Source of the DNA: Miscanthus floridulus
Taxonomy: Eukaryota > Streptophyta > Magnoliopsida > Poales > Poaceae
Direction of reading: 5' to 3'
DNA: 64,000 bases
NCBI RefSeq assembly: GCF_019320115.1
Contig: NC_089587.1
Span: 86,564,113-86,628,112, forward strand
The notes below the pieces were generated by a model. The model saw nothing but the letters and a program-made list of their open reading frames with translations. It ran no database searches and had not been told where the DNA came from. The position numbers and the translations under genes are program-made. Positions 10,956 through 19,770 of the stretch are shown piece after piece. Each line of letters starts with the position of its first letter. Position 1 is the stretch's first letter.

Positions 10956-11856
10956 TACGAAATCATGTCTTTTCTGTATAGGGCGCTAGTGGCACTGTCG
11001 GACTATCCGCACTCTACGGGTGGACACTCCACCGGTGGAGTTTCAAACCTTTCTCGCCTTTGTTCCATCGCCGAGTTAATCCACATCAACTCCAACTTCA
11101 TCTCCTTTATAAATGTGCCAACACCACCAAGTGTACACCACCATGTGTATGTGTGTTACCATTTTCACAATCATTTTCCAAAAGGATTAGCCACTCAACT
11201 TGCCACTCAATCATAGCGATGATGCAAAGTTAGATCACTCGAGTGGCACTAGATGACCAATATGCAAACAAGTTTGCCCCTCTTGATAGTATGGCCATCT
11301 ATCCTAAACCCGGTCATTAACTTCTCTACACACCTATGACCAGTGAAATAAAATGCCCTAGGTTATACCTTTGCCTTGTGCATTCCATTCCATCTCCTCC
11401 AATGTCGATGCAACACATGCACCAACAAGATCAACAATGATATGATCCACTTCATATCATCACATGATCATATTGGTTCATCGATCTTGACTTCACTTGC
11501 TTTTCACTATTGCCTTCGTCCATCGGTGCCAAGTCTTGCTTAAGCTTCACCGCCACGCGGTCCATCGCTCCAAAGCCTCCAACTTGCCCATCACGCTTGC
11601 AACCGGTTCATCAAGCCAATTCATGTCTTGATCTTCTCCACCTTGATCACATGACTCAATGTCATGTCTCATTTGCAATGAGCTCCTTCATCATCACATA
11701 TGTGAGCTTTGCAACATCTCCAACCCATTTTCACCTTTAGGGCATATGTTGCTCACACACCTGTACCTGTGGACTAATCACCTGTGTATCTCACATAAAC
11801 ATAATTAGTCCACCTAGGTTGTCACTCAGTTACTAAAACCACACAAGGACCTTTCA

Positions 11857-14020
11857 AAGTCATTGTCTTTCCCCTCGACATCGTCTGTGATCGGGTCAGG
11901 GTCCTTCCCAAGCTCCCCTTTGTTCAAACCTCCAGACAAGAACCGCTTCATGAGGCCACAGTCTTTGTATAGATGCTTGATGGAAAAGGCATGGTTTGGA
12001 CATGGTCCCTCAAGCAGTTTCTCAAAGTGGTTCGGAGTGCCCTCCGTGGGCTTCCGACCACCCCTACGGTCTGCGGCGGCCACAAGCGAGCCTTCGTGCC
12101 ATTGCTTTTTCTTCTTCTTAGCAAGACGATTGGAGGCGCCTTCACCGGCGTCCTCATCCCACCCCGCCTTGCCATTAAGGTGGTCAAAGATCGCTCCGAC
12201 CGCTTCTTCGCCTGAGGCGTGGCTGGTGGCGATGTCGAGGAGTTCCTTGATGGTTCGCGGGCCCTTGCGTCCTAGTTTGTGGACCAGGGACTCGCAGGTG
12301 GTCCTAGACAGGAAAGCTCCTATAATGTCAGCGTCAATGACATTAGGTAGCTCATTGCACTACCGAGAAAAACATTAGATGTACCCACGGAGGGTTTCAC
12401 TAGCCTTCTATCGACATTTCTTGAGGTCCCATGGGTTCTTAGGGCGTTTGTATGTGCCCTGGAAGTTCCCCACAAAGATCTCCTTTAGATCCATCCAACT
12501 CTCGATTCTATTGAACGGTAGGTGTTCCAACCATGTTCATGCCGAATTGGCCAAGAACAATGGAAGGTTGCGGATAATAAAATCATCATTATCCACACCA
12601 CTGGCTTGGTAGGCATGCCGACAATCCTCGAGCCATAGTCCGGGGTTCGTCTCCCCAGAGTACTTTGGGATGTTGGTTGGTGGTCGGTACCTTGGCGAGA
12701 AGGCATCATTGAGGATGTGTCGACCAAAGACCTGAGGCCCCGATAGGCCAGGGCTCCAACTTCGGTCCTCGCCGCTGTCGTAGCGTCCGCCACGGTGAGG
12801 GTGATAGCCATGACTAGCTCCCTCTCTAGGGTCATTGTGGGTACGCCTGCGAGTGTCGAGGGTGTCACGTGCATCATGGTTGCGGTCGAGACGCTGATGC
12901 ACATGGACCGTGGTGCGCTGCCTGCCACCCTATGGCGCCTAGTGGACCGATGCGTCCCTGTCGAGGCGCTCGAAGAACATGCATTGGCTGGCATCGAGCT
13001 CACGTCGCCGAGACAATGAGCTCTCATCCTGCTATGCCACCGCACGCTCGAGCAACGTGTGAATCTTGGGATAGGCCCAATGATCCTCGGGTGTTGCGGC
13101 CTCTGGAAGACCGAAGCAAGGCCATCGCGGCGGCGATGTTCTGGCTTGCTCGGATGAAGCAAAGGAGGGTTTCATCGTCCGCGATGATCCTTCGGTTCAT
13201 GTCACGGGCCATGGCACGTGCGCACCCTCCGTCTCCATGGCGCTCGATCTCTCGATCGAGCTCCGCGCACTCCTGCTCGAGCTAGAGTCACTCTTCCTCG
13301 AGCTCTTGGTGTCAGGCTCTTAGCTGCTCCACCCGCATGGGTGGCGGGGCTACTGTCTCCCTCTCGGCCTCATCATTGAGGTCATTTGTTGGGGTAGCTT
13401 CCTCCTCATGGACGCTTTTGACGTGTCCCTTAGGGGTACCCATCATGAAGCATTCGTGAGAGGGTGATGACTCCCCATGCTAGAGTCAGAGCAAGAGGGT
13501 GACTCTGGCTCCTCTGTGAGGAGGTCGTGGAAAGATTCCATGACGTGTTCTATCACTCCCATGAATTCGTCGTTCGTGGGAGGTGGAATCATGCGTTGTG
13601 CCACAAGGTGGCTAACGGTCTCCACGGCGATGCAGAGACTGAACGAAAGCACTGTTGGGGTGCTCCGGATAAGGTGTTCCGGAGAGAGGGGTTCCACTCC
13701 GGCGAGCCGCGCCATGTCATTGGCGTAAAAGAAGGTGAGGTGGCGCAGGTCCTCCTGGGACGACTAGGGTCCTAGGGAGACGCCAAGCTGGCGCTCAAGC
13801 CTCTCGTAGTTGAGGAGCTGGTTGTTTCCGGGGGCACGGGCCCCGGTGCATGCAGCTGTAGCTCCACAACCACCTCGTCGACTGTGTCAAGGCTAATGGA
13901 TGGGAGAGGTTGGATGGCGGCGTGAGCCAATGCCAACTCTCCTCCCACAATGATGACGAAGTCTAGATCCCCGAAGCGCACGTGTGCGCCCGGGACACAG
14001 CTGATGCCGTGACTAGCCAT
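11857..14020 (-). pseudogene. E2 gag
   Basis: Gag starts at ATG 14020 with MASHGISCVPGAHV and FVIIVGGELALAHAAIQPLP. Further blocks in shifting frames are MARLAGVEPLSPEHLIRSTP (13715), TNDEFMGVIEHVMESFHDLL, an E/R/L-rich coiled coil (about 13240-13330), ARASQNIAAA-type text (13160) and the capsid core PPTNIPKYSGETNPGLWLED (about 12650). The nucleocapsid region ends with NHFEKLLEGPCPNHAFSIKH and CGLMKRFLSGG (11950-12030). Gag forms the cytoplasmic particle that packages the element's RNA. Stops and frameshifts break it many times, and LTR2 interrupts it after KDNDF. Confidence 0.8.
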
Positions 14021-14055
14021 CCATGGCCTGATGTTAATGTCGGGACGCGCAAAGT

Positions 14056-14075
14056 CCCCTACCTGGCGCGCCAAC
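14056..14075 (-). other. E2 primer binding site
   Basis: Directly after the 5' LTR end the minus strand reads GTTGGCGCGCCAGGTAGGGG. This is the tRNA primer site sequence usual for RIRE2-like grass elements. It fixes the LTR boundary and the element's orientation. Confidence 0.75.
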
Positions 14076-14395
14076 TGTCGGTGTTTCAAGTAAACACCAA
14101 CAAGTAAATTTGTATTATTGCGCGTCTGGCCCGGATGGTGTGTTAAAAAGACATAAGGTTTATACTGGTTCGGGCAGAATGTCCCTACGTCTAGTTCGTG
14201 GCTGCTGCTCGTGTTATTAGCACTGAAAAGTTCATGGTAGGGGTTACAAACGGGCGAGAGAAAGACAGGTCTCAAGTCTCTAATAGAAAGATCGAATGGG
14301 TGCTGAGAGCTTGGTTACTGTTCAACTATGTGTGATGTGATGTGTGATGTGTGATGTGTTTAATCGATCCCCTTAGTGGGGTGCTACGCTCTCCC

Positions 14396-14402
14396 TTTTA
14401 TA
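14396..14402 (-). promoter_or_regulatory. TATA box of E2 LTR
   Basis: Minus-strand TATAAAA in the context GGCCTATAAAAGGGAG lies about 980 bp into the LTR, the expected core promoter of the element. Confidence 0.6.
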
Positions 14403-15020
14403 GGCCAAGTGAGAGTATAGATTACAGATGAGAGAAAAGAGGAAAAAGAGAGCCAAAGGATGTCCCTCAAGGACGTCGGGTCTTCCTTTTCCTCTTTGCG
14501 GGCACCCCTGACATGGCAGGTGGTGACGGGGATAACCCCACACTGGGTGCATGTCTGCTGACCCTAACAAGGCCACGCCAAGTGTCTGCCCGCTGATGAT
14601 GCCATGTCCTGGTATTGTCAGCGGGTTATCACGTCCCATCGCGCCCTAGCGGGCGGCGCGGCGGACCAACGTGCTGATCAACGGCCATACGGGGAGCAGG
14701 CAGCACCGTGACTGCAGGTCCATTACTGTGGGTGATGCGAGTTTCCTTCTGGACCGTAGCGGTTGTCGTGAACTCCTGTAAGGATCCATGCCCGAGGGCA
14801 AATGACGACGCCCGCAACACTGTAATAGCAAATATCGCCGCCTACAACACTGTTTGGGCTCTAACAAGCCTGGACGGTTGCAAAGCACCCTTCTGACATG
14901 GCCTGACGGTACTGTCCTACAGGTGTGCAGGGTACGGTCCTCAGTATTGCGGTTGATTTAAACGTATTGCCTTACCTGCTCCGCCTAATTCCTGGGTTGG
15001 TATCGTGGTAATGTCGTCAT

Positions 15021-15290
15021 AGGCGTCAGGCGAGGTGGAGCTAGCCCTCGGATGTCGGGCGAGGCGGAGCCGGCCCTCGGACGTCGGGCGAGGCGGAGCC
15101 AGCCCTCAGACGTCGAGCGAGGACGTCGAGCGAGGCGGAGCCAGCCCTCAGACGTCGGGCGAGGCGGAGCCGGCCCTCGGACGTCGGGTGAGGCGGAGTC
15201 AGCCCTCAGACGTCGGGAGAGGCGGAGCCGGCCCTCGGGGGTCGGCCGAGACGGAGTCTGCCTTCAGACGTTGGACGAGGCGGAGCTCGG
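15021..15290. repeat. 29-30-bp GC-rich tandem array in E2 LTR U3
   Basis: About nine copies of a unit ACGTCGGGCGAGGCGGAGCC plus about nine bases (RGCCCTCRG), with one 12-base partial copy near 15119-15130. Units alternate CCGGCCCTCGG and CCAGCCCTCAG endings, hinting at a two-unit higher-order pattern. It is open in two + frames, which gives repetitive Arg/Ser/Glu/Gly ORFs that are not genes. Confidence 0.85.
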
Positions 15291-15383
15291 CAAGCGGCGT
15301 AGTCGCGCTCTTGATTGTGCGGATGAATCAATGTTAGATGATCATTAGCTTCTCTTTAGGTACCCTAATATTGGTCTCCGACA

Positions 15384-15704
15384 ATGTTCTATGATACTGG
15401 CGAGCTAAACCCTACACTTGACACCCAGTCACTTACTGCCGTGTAGAATAGGCACCGCGCATGGAGGTATACAACGTAACTTTGCAATGTCCCCGTGTCT
15501 CTCTTGTCTATGCGGCGCCAGATCGTTCGCTCAAACTGAACGAATGCTCAAATGGAATTGGGCTTTACATGCCCGCATCTTTATTTTTGCAGATTGTTTA
15601 TTCCGACGGGTTCGAAGAAGGTCAAACAAAGAAATCTTAATTTCCCCTTGAGCTCGATGGCTACTGTATACATGCAGGCAAGATCCCACTCTCCTTTCCA
15701 GCTA
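15384..15704. other. Gene-island flank without a gene
   Basis: No coding region is seen. The only notable piece is at about 15640-15681: TTTCCCCTTGAGCTC, then ATGGCTACTGTATACATGCA. It matches, inverted, a segment of the CACTA element at about 40268-40309. Confidence 0.5.
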
Positions 15705-15918
15705 GCAGAGAGCCAGAGACAGTCAGCTAGCTAGGTAGCTAGCAGCGATGCGTGAGGGCGGCGAGATGGCGACGGAGGCGATTGTGCAGCTGGTCGACGG
15801 TGGCGAGGAGGCGCAGCGCGCAAGGTGGTGGCGGTGCCGCAGCACCCAACGGTCAGGATATCCCATGCGGCCACGTATAGTCATGTGCTTTGGAGCTCGG
15901 TCGCTATCTAGAAGCTGA
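15705..15918 (+). pseudogene. Inverted 5' fragment of the F-box gene
   Basis: From 15705 to about 15847 the + strand matches the 5' UTR and first codons of the F-box gene on the minus strand (17577-17425). Shared parts are the AGCTAGCTAG-rich leader, GCGTGAGGGCGG, and an ATG (15766) followed by MATEAIVQLVDGGEEAQR, against MAPEAIVQLVDGGEEEEAQR in the gene. A deletion of two Glu codons and then a 2-base insertion after CAGCGC shift the frame, and the ORF stops at 15918 after 50 codons. Homology fades before the F-box helix. The two copies point toward each other, about 1.6 kb apart. It cannot make an F-box protein. Confidence 0.82.
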
Positions 15919-16179
15919 TCGCTAGATAGCTACCGATGCTTGGCTGCATATGCCGAATCGCCGATGCCCATGCTAGATATTCTGCCAGTGCCAGGGCTTT
16001 TGGAAGTTGGAACACCTGCAGCTTACTACGACACATACATGGAGTAGGAGATGTGCCAAAAAAAAAAAACTGTATTGACCACCATTATTCATTCCTAACA
16101 TCAACCGACGAGATACATAGTGCTTCCGGTCCGGAGCCTTCATCCCTGGACAACGACGACAGAGCCCAGTACAGAGAAA

Positions 16180-16185
16180 TTTATT
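16180..16185 (-). terminator. Polyadenylation signal of F-box gene
   Basis: Minus-strand AATAAA lies 38 bases past the stop codon at 16223, in an AT-rich context. It is a standard near-upstream element position for a plant 3' end. Confidence 0.55.
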
Positions 16186-16222
16186 CAGAAAGCTTTTAAC
16201 AAGGTATAATGGCGTGCGGTCA

Positions 16223-17509
16223 CTAGAACAACGGGAACACGTCCAAGTTGTTGTAAAGCCTTGCCATGCGGGGGCCATACAGCCTCACCTTGTTGCCGCC
16301 CTCGAGATCGCGGCGGAACAGCACCTGGTTCTTGTTGACGATGATGGAGGAGCCGCTGGCACCGGTGAAGTCGACTGGAACCTCGGCGCCGTGAGGCACA
16401 CCGAAGAAAGTGACCGAAATGTCATCGCGGACCACCACCTCGTGCGCGCGACGCCATGTACCCGCGTCGCCGTCGTCCAGGAAAAACACGCCGTGCACTC
16501 CTTCGACGGCGTGCGGCTGGACGTTGCCCGGATCGTTGTCGCGGACGTCGAAGGCGCACAGCCGGAGCCGCCCGCCGGCCGATCCCAGAGACCTCCCCAC
16601 GCGCTTCGTGCCCCCATCTGCCAGCGGCGGTTCGCGGAACGCCGACACGCGGCCGCCGCGGGCCACATCGAAGCAGAGAACGCGCGCGCGGGCGTCACCC
16701 GCGGCGCTCTGCCAGTAGATGCTGTTCCCGGCGCGGATGCCCGGACCCCAAGCACCGAACGCCATCACGTCCTCGTGCGCGCCGTGCTCCTTCGCCCCCC
16801 ACTCGCCGGTCTTGGACGAGAACGTCGCCACGTGATCAGGGGCGACAAGCACGACCATGAAGGAGATGGTCCCGGACGCCGCGTCGACGACGACGTAGCG
16901 GAAGCCGGCGGCCACCGTATCGCCGGCGGGAGGCGGCGGGAGCGCGATCCAGCGGTTGGCGGCCGGGTAGCAGACGAAGTAGGAGCGCGTTGGGTTCCGC
17001 GCCAGCAGCAAGGGGCCGTCCGAGGCGACGAAAGAGGCGTCGAGCTTGGGGATCGTCCGCATGAGGAAGGTGGCCAGCTCTCCCTCCGCCGGTGGCGCGG
17101 CCGGCGCATGCTCAGCGATGAGGTGCTGGTACGCGTGATGGACGGGGAGGTGGAGCGCGACAGGGTTGGTCGGGTCGGCGTTGTTGACGATGGTGAGGTG
17201 GACGTAGCCGCCGGGCCGCTGGTGGTCCTTGGGCTGGATGGCGACCATGGCGGGGAGTTCGTCGTCTTTGAGCAGCTGCACCAGCGAACGACGTGAGGAG
17301 AGGTGGTTCTGGAGGAAGGCCGGCTGCCTGAGCAGCGCGCCCGACGACTTGGAGACGACGGCGAAGTGGTGGGCGGGCTCCGACGGCAGCTTGGACAGGA
17401 TCGTGGACATGATGTTGTCGTCCAGGTGCTGCTGCACCACCACCACCTTGCGCTGCGCCTCCTCCTCCTCGCCGCCGTCGACCAGCTGCACGATCGCCTC
17501 CGGCGCCAT
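16223..17509 (-). CDS. F-box protein, intronless
   Basis: A single 428-residue ORF starts MAPEAIVQLVDGG. Residues about 28-70 form an F-box-like motif (DDNIMSTILSKLPSEPAHHFAVVS, then LLRQPAFLQNH), the SKP1-binding part of SCF ubiquitin ligases. The rest resembles the grass F-box-associated beta-rich region: YFVCYPAANRWIALPPPP near residue 180, FRYVVVDAASG, ARVLCFDVARGGRVSAFREPP near 290, then short blocks to LYNNLDVFPLF. Such a protein would select a substrate for ubiquitination; the substrate is unknown. Codons are strongly G/C-ending, unlike the flanking repeats. A TATA box 156 bases upstream and AATAAA 38 bases downstream fit an expressed gene. The 360-residue ORF on the opposite strand is a shadow. 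Confidence 0.85.
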   Translation of the reverse strand: MAPEAIVQLVDGGEEEEAQRKVVVVQQHLDDNIMSTILSKLPSEPAHHFAVVSKSSGALLRQPAFLQNHLSSRRSLVQLLKDDELPAMVAIQPKDHQRPGGYVHLTIVNNADPTNPVALHLPVHHAYQHLIAEHAPAAPPAEGELATFLMRTIPKLDASFVASDGPLLLARNPTRSYFVCYPAANRWIALPPPPAGDTVAAGFRYVVVDAASGTISFMVVLVAPDHVATFSSKTGEWGAKEHGAHEDVMAFGAWGPGIRAGNSIYWQSAAGDARARVLCFDVARGGRVSAFREPPLADGGTKRVGRSLGSAGGRLRLCAFDVRDNDPGNVQPHAVEGVHGVFFLDDGDAGTWRRAHEVVVRDDISVTFFGVPHGAEVPVDFTGASGSSIIVNKNQVLFRRDLEGGNKVRLYGPRMARLYNNLDVFPLF

Positions 17510-17664
17510 CTCTCCGCCCTCACGCAGCGCTACTAGTACTAGCTAGCTCGCTGTCCCTCTCTGCTCTCTGGCTCTGCTGCCTGAGACGTGAGACAGTGAC
17601 CTACTGACCTGGTTGCTTATGGTGTGGTCTGGCGTGCGAACTGGGTGGTCTCTCGATCGCGTCC

Positions 17665-17671
17665 CTTTATA
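17665..17671 (-). promoter_or_regulatory. TATA box of F-box gene
   Basis: Minus-strand TATAAAG lies 156 bases upstream of the ATG at 17509, within CTAGCTATAAAGGGACGCG. The leader between holds CT/GA-rich and AGCTAGCTAG words that also occur in the inverted fragment at 15705. Confidence 0.65.
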
Positions 17672-17978
17672 GCTAGTAGTAGTAGCTGCCCTTTTGTATA
17701 TAATTATAAATATAAATTTTCATACAAGAGTAATTACAGTACCTTGCATCCAATGCAACTTGATCTTCGCCGTTCACATGTGTCGCTGGATGCCAACGTA
17801 TAGGCACGTGGCCGGACTTTGCAAAAGTTGGATACCTGCGGAGTACGTGTGTCAAGTTTAGGGTTTAGCTGGCCAGCATCAAATCGATCAGCATGCATGT
17901 ATGCATCAGTATACTAGAATTGTTGATGTATTGACCGTATCGTACTGATGATAAGGTACCGCGACGGCATGGCCCTGC

Positions 17979-18464
17979 CCTAAGGTTGAAAACGGACGTG
18001 AAAAATCCCTTTCTGACCGGTCCCGTCCGCCCGTTTTTATATTCGTGGGATCCCGTTTTCGTGTTTGAAATGGAGGAAGGGTTTTTTCGTCCGTTTCCGC
18101 GGATCCCATTTTCATCCCGTTTTTAATCTATGTGAGATATGTCTAGAAATTGATATGTTCATAAACCTACTGATCACCAATTATGCATGTTTACATGTTA
18201 ACACATGGCATACTAGTGAATATTGGACCAATAGCTTCATACGTGTATATTATTTTGTGATTTTGTTCGTGTATACATGAGAATATTTGATCACGTTATT
18301 CTAACTTAATTTTGGCTCTCTGTCTGCATTTGTCCGTTTCCGTATTTTTGTATATTCCTATTTATTTTTAATTCTATTTTTCTTCCGAACCAATCACGTT
18401 TCCGCTAAAAAATATAGAAACGTAAACGAGGGAGGGGTTTTTTCCGTCCGTTTTCACCCCTACC
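17979..18464. mobile_element. Ac/Ds-like hAT element, non-autonomous
   Basis: The ends are imperfect inverted repeats: left CCTAAGGTTGAAAACGGACG and right, read on minus, GGTAGGGGTGAAAACGGACG. These fit the TAGGGATGAAAACGG type of Ac/Ds-like hAT elements. Flanks GGCCCTGC (17971-17978) and AGCCCTGT (18465-18472) match at 6 of 8 positions, as an aged 8-bp target duplication. Subterminal CCCGTTTT/CCGTCCGTTT words recur inside. There is no transposase ORF in 486 bp. It lies about 470 bases upstream of the F-box ATG. Confidence 0.8.
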
Positions 18465-18707
18465 AGCCCTGTTGGCTGTTGACTGTTGTCGACTTGGCAT
18501 GGCCCAGCCGGTACGGTGTGCATGCATGTATGCTGGAGCTACATCCGGGTACCGGCTACGCTAGAAACAAGAGTCTTGCGGCACTAAATTCTTTGTCTTA
18601 ATCTCACCTTAGCTATCTGGGCCACGGGTACGATCTCCAGCTTTGTCATTTTTGGGGGCCTAAGCGTGCACTTTATTCTCTATTAATATAATATATATAT
18701 ATCTATA

Positions 18708-18921
18708 AAAATCTGGTATGTTTTTTTAGGGTTTCAGAGGGGGAAATAAAGTCCCCACCTGATTGTATTACGAATTATATGTGTGGCCTGGGCGGCCTAC
18801 AACTTCAGATATATATATAGTTCTCTGACTGAAAGAAAGGATTTACAAAGTTCGGTTACATGATTTTTTGAATTGCTGCCTCGAACAGTTTGCAGTGAGA
18901 AAATAATAAAATCTGGTATGT
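18708..18921 (-). mobile_element. Short retroposon with 14-bp target site duplications
   Basis: AAAATCTGGTATGT occurs at 18708-18721 and again at 18908-18921, exactly 200 bases apart. The 186-bp insert starts with a T run just after the first copy, so on the minus strand it ends in an A tail. Long flanking duplications plus a terminal A tail are the marks of target-primed reverse transcription (LINE 3' fragment or SINE). No coding sequence or tRNA-like box was recognised. Confidence 0.65.
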
Positions 18922-18984
18922 CTCATGCCAACTTCACTTCTTCTTTTGTTTTTAATAAAAAAAGGCATATTCCCTTGCCTCAGC

Positions 18985-19770
18985 CGTCAGCCCTTGCAGA
19001 AAAACTTCTTGCATTGTCTGCTGAATTTCTTTGTTTTTGTTTCTCCGGTAGAAATGTTTATCGGTATGTCGGATGCGTGAACTCTGAAATTAAATCTGAT
19101 GCTACATCAAATTAAGTTGTGGCATAAAAGGGAAGGGCACGTAGATGCTAAAGAAACAAAAAAGCTCTCTTTACAGACCACAGTAGTAATCACATCAACA
19201 TACAAATTTAGCGTTTGAGAAAGTTTTCTAGATTCAAAGTTCCTTAGCTACACTACACTTACAAGTTGGTAAATGGAGTCACTTTCAGAGCATGTTGGTT
19301 CATCACTCAACCTTTTCACACTGCATCCGGCCTTAATTCCTTCAGTGGTTGTAGTGGCCATGCCATCGTCCTGCAACTAGCTAGCTAGAGCTTGTTGCTG
19401 CCCGCGCGTGCATGCGTTCAGTCGTCGGCAGTCGCTGTCTGTGGTCCCTGCTGTCAGCCGGCCACGACTCCACGACCACGAGAGCTCCCCCAACCCCATG
19501 ATGGACGTGGACGGTAGCTAGGCGTATCAGCTCTTGCAGAAAAAACTTCTTGCATGCGTGCGTGCTGAATTTCTTTCTGTGTTTTCGTTTCTCTGATACA
19601 AATGTCGACCATCGATATACGATATGTATGTTGGATGCGTTTGAATTTTAATGCCTTAAAAGTAAGTGCTACATGAAAACTGTGGCATCAAAAGGCCGGG
19701 AAGGCTAACGATAAATCTTCTCTCTGATACCTACGTTCTAGATGCTAAAGAAGCAAAAGAGCTCTTGAAA
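18985..19770 (+). repeat. Diverged direct duplication, two copies
   Basis: Copy 1 (about 18990-19166) and copy 2 (about 19530-19770) share, in order, CTTGCAGAAAAACTTCTTGCA, GCTGAATTTCTTT, GTTTCTC, GTTGGATGCG/TCGGATGCG, TGCTACAT, TGTGGCAT and TAGATGCTAAAGAA. Copy 2 carries short insertions. The material between (19170-19520) is unrelated. No ORF is conserved between the copies, so this is a duplicated non-coding or decayed segment. Confidence 0.65.

Larger units (their letters stand above)
9927..11856 (-). mobile_element. LTR2: long - strand LTR of an unassigned retrotransposon family, cut by E1
   Basis: On the minus strand it begins TGAAAGGTCCTTGTGTGG at 11856 and reads into a U3 of about 1.4 kb, a TATAAAAGG box (10475-10467), and a transcribed R-U5 region down to 9927, where E1's LTR abuts. 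The right flank is E2 gag coding sequence. The sequences next to the two ends (CAGAT and AAGTC) do not match as target duplications. The simplest reading is that E1 inserted into the U5 end of LTR2 and the rest lies off the left edge. There is no coding capacity; the short ORFs are chance. Copia or gypsy origin cannot be told. Confidence 0.65.
11857..15383 (-). mobile_element. E2: RIRE2-like Ty3/gypsy element, 5' end
   Basis: Reading on minus: 5' LTR 15383-14076, a primer site right after it, then gag from ATG 14020 down to 11857, where LTR2 interrupts the coding sequence. Gag blocks match the RIRE2/Cinful-type elements abundant in grasses. Pol and the 3' LTR are not in the window. The flank at 15384 (ATGTT) is the presumed target side next to the gene island. 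Confidence 0.82.
14076..15383 (-). repeat. E2 5' LTR
   Basis: The 1308-bp LTR has short inverted ends: + strand TGTCGG at 14076 and CCGACA at 15383. On the minus strand it starts TGTCGGAGACCAATATTAGG, a start common in grass gypsy LTRs. It holds a 29-30-bp tandem array in U3, a TATAAAA box at 14402-14396 and a TGTGATG microsatellite (14329-14358) near R. Confidence 0.85.

Noticed and set aside
9927..11856. LTR2 as a clean solo LTR
   Set aside because: The left end abuts E1's LTR and the flanks CAGAT and AAGTC do not match, so unequal recombination cannot be claimed from this window.
15021..15348. Repetitive 98-100-codon ORFs in the E2 LTR, or a CRISPR-like array
   Set aside because: The 29-30-bp units are contiguous with no unique spacers, in a eukaryotic LTR; open frames reflect a repeat unit close to a multiple of three.
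16214..17296. 360-codon + strand ORF opposite the F-box gene
   Set aside because: It is Arg/Val-rich with no domain and follows from the GC-rich codon use of the real gene on minus; the minus frame has the F-box motif, TATA box and poly(A) signal.
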